From Tricholoma matsutake (taxonomy: Eukaryota; Basidiomycota; Agaricomycetes; Agaricales; Tricholomataceae), in assembly GCA_026075535.2 (NCBI GenBank), contig AP026539.1, positions 4,340,001 to 4,404,000 of the forward strand: 64,000 nucleotides of DNA, read 5' to 3'. Below the pieces are notes generated by a model. The model had not been told where the DNA came from. It saw only the letters and a program-made list of their open reading frames with translations, and did not search any database. Both the position numbers and the translations under genes were made by a program. This document shows positions 58,750 to 64,000 of this stretch, piece after piece. Numbering within the stretch: the stretch's first letter is position 1; each line of letters begins with the position of its first letter.

Positions 58750-59371
58750 ACTCAGCAATATGCATGTGAGCAGGCATTGGAGGAGAGCAAGTGAGCAGCG
58801 GATGCAAAGTGATTGGCAAATATTGAGAAATATAAGCATTCTGTCATGGTTCATGGATGGGCAAGGGTAAGTTTGAGCTGTTTTACTTCTCTGGGCAACC
58901 TTTTAAATAGTTTTACTTCAGGATGATCAGGATGCAACAATCTTTGAGGTGCAGGGTGGCTTCAAATGGCCCCATTTTGTGTTGAGTGCCAAAGTGCTGG
59001 GTGAGGTTGACATGCTGGTTGGTACAGAGGATGATGTGCATGTTGACATGTACAATGTCTCCATTGGGCAACAGACAAAGGTCCAGGTTGGACAAGTCAT
59101 CTTAATGAATGATTGTGACCATGTCTTCATGAAGGGTGTCAACATTACAACATGCCTCAAGTTCGACAAGCTCTTAGCTGAGAGCAAGTGCCTCCATCCC
59201 CATTTTCTTGACAACCTGCCACAGGAGTGGGCCTTCATATGCTAGGCTCTGAAGGAAAGGAAGGCAGCTAAATCTATCATAGCTGCTGGTTCAGATGCTG
59301 ACAAGGAGACAGCTGTCATTTCAAGGGTTCTGAAGGGCAAGAAGGGCAAGTCCTACCACAAGCAGCTCTGA
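58750..59371 (+). pseudogene. Agaricomycete family gene, N-part (split by LINE fragment)
   Basis: Exon text before 58867 (IEKYKHSVMVHGWAR), intron 58867-58920 (gtaagt...cttcag), then DDQDATIFEVQGGFKWPHFVLSAKVLGEVDML, VSIGQQTKVQVGQVILMNDCDHVFMKGVNITTCLKFDKLL, LPQEWAFIC with TAG at 59243, ALKERKAAKS and a basic KGKKGKSYHKQL end. This matches the usual first half of a repeated Agaricomycete family whose second half carries DFYxVDIVxGFxxC; that half is at 60320-60648. Function unknown. Confidence 0.55.
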
Positions 59372-60310
59372 TGCTAAATGGGCACGGAATAGAGTCAACT
59401 ACATCCATCAAGTTTCTAGGAATGCACATTGATAGGGGGGCGAGGTGGAAGGAACAGATTGCAGCAGCACTGGGAAAAGGGCAAGATTGGTTAGGGCAAT
59501 GTGGCAGGATTGCAAGACCATCGGGAGGAGTTTCAGGGTGACACATGCACAGGCTATACATCTCTGTTGTGAAACCCCAAATGCTCTATGGTGCCGATGT
59601 TTTTCTGGGACCAGCACTGCGAAGCACATCCATTAAAGCCAGCAAAGGGGGATGAGCAGCACTCAACAAGTTAGCTTCAGTGCAACAAAGCACTATAATG
59701 ATTGTGGGGGGGATGCAAACTTCACCAAGAGACTCTCTCAACATTCATGCCAATCTATTGCCATTTCACCTACTAGTTGACAAAGTATGATTTCAATCTG
59801 CACTATGACTAGCAACACTCCCCCCTCCACAACCCAGTAAGACAAGCAGTGAAGTGGTTCATATGAAGACACCACACACTGTTACACGACATGATGCATG
59901 CATTCAAGTTGAAGCCAGAACTGATGGAGAAGATATCAGTGGTTTGACAAGGCCCAAAGTGGGAGCCAAACTTAGCACTATGAATTGCAGATAACAAGGA
60001 GGAGGCAAAGGAAGAGGATGGGGAGGATAGGGCACAGGTGAAGGTGTATACAGATGGATCAGGGTTTGAGTGGCAGGTGGGAGCTGCAGCAGTGTTGTAT
60101 CAGAATGGAACAGTGAAGAGCAGAAGGAGGATGAGATTGGAGTCAATAAAGCACCACATGATATATGAAGGAGAGGGAGTAGGGACAATTCTGGAGTTGG
60201 AGTTGATCAGAGAGGAACATCGAATATGTGGAATGGTACTGACAACACATTGGCCATTGTTGCGACACATTCAATCAAACCAGGACCAGGGCATTACCTC
60301 TGGGACCTCT
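59372..60310 (+). mobile_element. LINE fragment: RT C-terminus and RNase H
   Basis: Reads ESTTSIKFLGMHIDRGARWKEQIAAAL, RLYISVVKPQMLYGADVFLGP, NIHANLLPFHLLVDKV, then RNase H motifs VYTDGSGFEWQVGAAAVLY (60035-60090), a Glu-containing YEGEGVGTILELELI, TDNTLAIVATHS and KPGPGHYLWDLFH. This order (end of RT, then RNase H) is the 3' half of a non-LTR element with RNase H domain. Many stops, all in + orientation. No endonuclease or RT core: 5'-truncated. It separates two halves of a family gene. Confidence 0.72.
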
Positions 60311-60319
60311 TCCACTGAT

Positions 60320-60648
60320 GACTGAAAATGGTGACCAAATCAATGCCAGTGTGTCCATCGGATTTCTATGCAGTGGATATTGTTTTTGGATTTGAAAAGT
60401 GTGAGTCTGCAAGTAGGGTATGTGGTAATGTTGAGGAAACATTCAAGGCCATCTTTAAGACTCCGTTTTGCTGGACAACCTTTTACAAGCATCAGAAGAC
60501 ATGGCTTACTGCACCAATTGCTGCATGGGATGCAGCTCTGAAAGCTGGATGCACCTCAGAGGGAATGTGGGTGTATTTCCTCAAGCAATGCCATGCAGAA
60601 AGTGTTCAGCAAGAGAAGGAAAACTGTAACAAGAAAGTCAGGGTCTGA
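60320..60648 (+). pseudogene. Agaricomycete family gene, C-part
   Basis: MPVCPSDFYAVDIVFGFEKCESASR, VEETFKAIFKTPFCWTTFYKHQKTW, APIAAWDAALKAGCTSEGMWVYFLKQ and a basic end. It corresponds to the C-terminal domain (DFYxVDIVxGFxxC ... FxxSTFYxHxxxW) of the family whose N-part lies at 58750-59371 in the same orientation. Confidence 0.55.
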
Positions 60649-62074
60649 TCAGTGCTTTGATGTGGTTGTTGTATTATTTTGCATCTTATATTTGTCCCCT
60701 TGTTTCTCATTGTCAAACTACTCTACTATAGCCAGTCACCTACTCAGCCACACTGGGTACTCGGCCAAACATGTATTTAATGATTAAATAGCTGCTAATT
60801 TGGGTAGTTATGTGTTTTAATTTTGAGAATTGGACCTAAGAAAGGTGTATATTGCACCTTGTTTGCCGATTGTGATCCATTGCCGAGATATGATGGCTTG
60901 ATGTGTGCTGAAATGTTATTTTGATGTGTTTTCTTATTTCCTGCTTGTGCCTGATATGGTAATCCACCACGTCGAGCATCATTTCTTCACCTCTTGCCTC
61001 AAAACTTGTTGCACATCTCAAGCACATCTATCACATCCCAGTCTGCTCTTCATTTGCATGTATTTATGGGTTTTGGAACATTAGTTACTTATCATAAGGC
61101 TGGGTAACATGTTTCTTGATCCTAAGATCACTGTGACCTTGAGTTGATGATTGCGAGCACATGGACCTGCTGCCACCTTCAACCTTCTTGTATGTTGTTC
61201 TCATCACTATTCCTGTCCTTTAAATAATACCCCACTATTTTTATATATTTTTGTTCTCTCATATGTGACATACTTACACTAAAATGCCATTTTTTGCATA
61301 CCTGTACTTCAAAATGAAGTTTTTGTCCAAGGGTGACATTGGGGAAAAATTGGCTATGCAGGTACATAGCTGTATCATTAAATATTATTATAAGACTCTC
61401 AAGGCACCCAACCAAGGTAACTTCTTCCTCTAACAGCCAACCTCCTCATCCCTCTCTGATGCTGCCTCAGCCAGAGTTTTGCACCAGAAGCATAGAGGGA
61501 GTTACAGAGGCTATAATGGAATAATAAGATGTGGACATGTATTTATGAAAATTTTGAAGGCTTCTCTGAGCTGCATTCCTTCTGCTGCATTGATGGGGGC
61601 TGAGAATGTTGTGAGGAGAAGGAGGGACAACTCAAATGCATTTTAAGGCATTAAACTACTTTATATGAGTTGAAATGTATATTTGCATACAATTATGCCT
61701 CTGTATATAAAGTGGTGACCTGTTAACAGTCAAAGACACTTTCCACAATGACAATGTGCAGTGCATCAACATAATTTCCCACACCTGGCCGACTTGCTGG
61801 TTTTGCTTAATTTGGCAGTCTCTGCTGCAAAATATTCACAGTGTGCATAATACTGAATGTAAAAATACAAAACCTATATCAGCTGCTTCACAACATCCTG
61901 GACAAGGGTCCAATAGCAGCTAAACACCATTAATCATTCATATTCAATCCCCTTTCATCCTGGACTCTTATGTGGCCAACTACCCAACCTTCCATAGTAT
62001 CTGTATCTAGCTAACTGAATGCAGCTGGTAACTAGGATGCCATCCCTCTTTTGTATGCTTGTCTCTAGTCATGC
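60649..62074. other. AT-rich intergenic stretch, nothing recognised
   Basis: No ORF with recognisable domains. An isolated Cys/His-poor short ORF at 61333-61524 has no support. I see no repeats with clear ends here. Confidence 0.4.
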
Positions 62075-63060
62075 AGTTCAGCATAAAATCATCTCATCAA
62101 GGAAGAAGGTGTACTTATCAATAAGCATCTCATGACAAATGGCATGGTACCCTCCCAGCCATATGTTTGTCTGCTCTGCAATTGATGAGTTGAAATGCAC
62201 CCCTTTCCATCCTCTGACAGAAGCTCTGGGTATGCGACTAGATTACAGTATTGCTAGCAGTATAGATCTGTTTCAGAGTCTTTTGCCTTGAAATGGAAAC
62301 CATCAACTGTGAGTCCAATATCATCAAAGAATGGGTCTTTTCCCTGGACAGCCTGAGCCATAGAGCAGTTGTTGTTGAAGAAGATATGATCAGGTTTAAT
62401 GTCTTCATGGAAGGTGCGTTTGATGATTTCCTGAACCCATTGATCAATAGACTGATTCATTCACACTTACAATGACACTGCCAATATTCTTGGCACCATA
62501 GAATGTCTCATGGGCAATTATTATACCACATGGCACCACAATTATCTGCTCATTATGTGTCCATTTATGACTGAGCTGTATGCATATTCATTTATGTGGG
62601 TTCTTTGCTGCAGAGTCCTGCCCAGTAATCTCCAAGTCCTCCTCCTCCTCATCAGCATCAATCAGATCTGCAACATTGACATCTTGTGCAATGGCATCAC
62701 TAGGGTGAGCAACATGAGCTCGCTGGAGCCATTCCTTGAGTTGCAAGTGTGCCTGTTGCTGGTCTCGATGAAGTTATTCAGCCTCCTGGTGCTCAGTATC
62801 AGAACACATGTGACTGTCAGCAGCTGTGGCTGCAACCAACCACAGAACAGACATGGTTTTGGGCAGAATCCTGCAGACAGAAACTATGCCAGTTATTCTT
62901 GAGAGGGACCTTGCAATTGTGGACTGCACAGCATGGACACCCCACTGTAACACCATCGATCACACAAACCCATGCCTTCTTGCCCTTATAGATACATAGA
63001 CATTTCTCGCAGTAATGCCATGACTCGGGTTGGCCATGGACACAGAAGCGGAGGTTGCAC
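62075..63060 (-). pseudogene. CxC6-like cysteine cluster gene (KDZ-associated), truncated
   Basis: Minus strand from 63060: CNLRFCVHGQPESWHYCEKC, KKAWVCVIDGVTVGCPCCAVHNCKVPL, FCLQDSAQNHVCSVVGC, MCSDTEHQEAEQL, DVNVADLIDADEEEE, WTHNEQIIVVPCGIIIAHETFYGA, EIIKRTFHEDIKPDHIFFNNNCSMAQ, DPFFDDIGLTVDGFHFKAKDSETDLYC, YCNLVAYPELLSEDGKG and, after a frameshift, SSIAEQTNIWLGGYHAICHEMLIDKYTFFLDEMI to about 62090. Such CxC5/CxC6 cysteine-cluster proteins accompany KDZ transposases in basidiomycetes. The N-terminus is cut off by the copia LTR at 63062. Stops and frame changes present. Confidence 0.75.
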
Positions 63061-63061
63061 C

Positions 63062-63765
63062 TGTTACAATTTTGTTATTGTAACCCAGGATGACCAGATG
63101 TATGCTGGCAAGACTGGGTACTTCATTTTTCCTTCGCATTCGACTTGACTCATTCTGATGGGAGACACTTTGATGCCTGACTCCCACCATTTGACATGCT
63201 GCGCTGCAGCATCCCTTGACATTGGACCCTTGACATTGGATCTGTGATGTCAGACACCTCATACTTGGCATGAGGCTTATCTTCTATTGTTCTTTGACAT
63301 GCTGCACTGCAGCACTCCGTGACATCGGACACCTCATGCTAGGCATGAGGCTTATTGTTCTATTGTTCTTTCTATTATTACTTGACAAGGATCTTGTATT
63401 CCGATTGGATGATAGACATCTCTGAACTGTATATAAGCTACAGTAATACTGCCTGTATTCCTTAGCTTGACCTAATTCAATCAATGGTCTTAGACTCAAC
63501 CAGAACACTCGACAGCTTAGGAAGCCCCTAGCTGTGATAACTCAAACTTGACAGTTGGAAAGCCTCCAACTGTGATACACAAACTGATGGTCTACTCAGA
63601 AAGCCTCTGAGTACGGATAGCCACAACAACTTGAGGAAGTACCCAAGTGAAGGCCAGAAGCCCAATACACTAGGAAAGCCTCCTAGTGTGATACCGATAT
63701 AGTTGGAAAGCCTCCAACTGTGACATATGAAGCCAAGGCTGAGTTAAAGACCCATAGTCTTAACA
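63062..63765 (+). repeat. Copia-type LTR at the 5' end of an element leaving the window
   Basis: Starts TGTTACAATTTTGTTATTGTAAC (terminal hairpin), the same start as the minus-strand LTR at 49177. A ~100-bp internal duplication (tttgacatgctgc...ggcatgaggcttat) occurs at 63191 and 63294. TATA-like gtatataagc at 63429. The 3' end is tentatively ...cttaaca at 63765 by length comparison. Downstream sequence to 64000 would be leader. Confidence 0.7.
63513..63719 (+). promoter_or_regulatory. Array of six stem-loops with constant AAGCC-type loop
   Basis: Located 75-290 bp after the TATA-like site, so in the transcribed R/U5 part. Stems: 63513-63534 (cagct-agg), 63552-63572 (cagttgga), 63593-63613 (tactcaga), 63629-63648 (acttg-gg, loop AAGTA), 63667-63689 (acactagga), 63701-63719 (agttgga). 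Loop is AAGCC in five of six. Arms are complementary over 7-9 bp, four perfectly, yet differ in sequence. Most are followed by GTGATA or GTGA. Confidence 0.85.
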
Positions 63766-64000
63766 AAAGGTCAAGCTGATCTATGCAGTCCACCTACCTA
63801 GGTGCAGACACAACATCTTTCAGACAAAGCCCAGACAGACCTCCAACTGGAGCATCATCATCAGGAAGAACCCTGTGGTATAGATACCAGGGTCAACTAG
63901 TACAATACTTGGAACCAGCACAGAAGTGGTTCTGAAGGAGAACCAGTGATGAAGAACCCCAATACCTCAACAAAGAGGATTTTAGATCTTTTGATAAAGA
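63766..64000 (+). other. Leader of the copia element (to window end)
   Basis: No ORF of note before the edge. Two more hairpins: 63871-63892 (ccc-tggta / tacca-ggg) and 63927-63945 (tggttct gaagg agaacca, again followed by gtgatga). Confidence 0.5.

Noticed and set aside
1..64000. CRISPR array or bacterial operon signals
   Set aside because: The repeats are tandem without unique spacers, and splice sites, retroelement classes and gene families are fungal.

Overview
The window looks like an Agaricomycete (mushroom-forming basidiomycete) genome segment. Evidence: compact 44-90 bp GT-AG introns, several Ty3/gypsy lineages typical of that class, a cysteine-cluster (CxC6) gene of the kind that travels with KDZ transposons, and gene families known to be expanded in Agaricomycetes. 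Roughly 1-50 kb and 57-64 kb are a heavily nested graveyard of transposable elements. The only gene that looks intact is a BCS1-like AAA-ATPase at 50.9-53.8 kb. All family calls were made by eye, without database searches.

Layout. 1-1.4 kb: a ~146-bp tandem array and a 153-bp duplication. 1.5-3.65 kb: broken multi-exon gene of an expanded Agaricomycete family. 3.8-4.3 kb: minisatellite. 4.3-14.55 kb: minus-strand gypsy element A (gag and LTR), split by a complete 6,925-bp plus-strand gypsy (G1, 6026-12950) with identical-length LTRs and the 5-bp target duplication AGTAT. 15.2-44.5 kb: plus-strand gypsy C. Its gag (15.2-16.9 kb), pol (32.7-35.8 kb) and pol tail (43.7-44.5 kb) are separated by two large insertions. 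The first contains minus-strand element D (3' LTR, an opposite-strand accessory ORF, pol, gag), itself interrupted by plus-strand chromovirus E (23.5-28.9 kb). The second is plus-strand chromovirus F (35824-43672, target duplication GAAAC), itself interrupted by a 1,992-bp hAT-like element with an 8-bp target duplication.

44.7-50.3 kb: a Helitron N-terminal fragment, then a convergent pair (PIF/Harbinger-type DDE transposase on plus, Myb/SANT-like protein on minus). The pair is broken by a solo LTR, a copia LTR and an 828-bp hAT-type MITE. 50.9-53.8 kb: the BCS1-like gene, whose model needs an 8-nt microexon and carries two BCS1_N modules. 54-57 kb: less repetitive sequence with weak, unidentified coding. 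58-61 kb: a 22-bp minisatellite and a family gene split by a LINE fragment. 62-64 kb: a CxC6 gene truncated by the 5' end of a copia element.

Two themes stand out. First, decay is dominated by CpG to TpG/CpA change: about 30 of about 32 differences between the G1 LTRs, and most internal stops in the elements are CGA to TGA. This implies cytosine methylation of these elements. Second, the copia LTR at the right edge holds a tandem series of perfect stem-loops that keep an AAGCC loop while the stems change in a compensated way; the pattern recurs in an independent LTR copy at 48.7 kb. That is the best candidate here for an undescribed RNA-level element.
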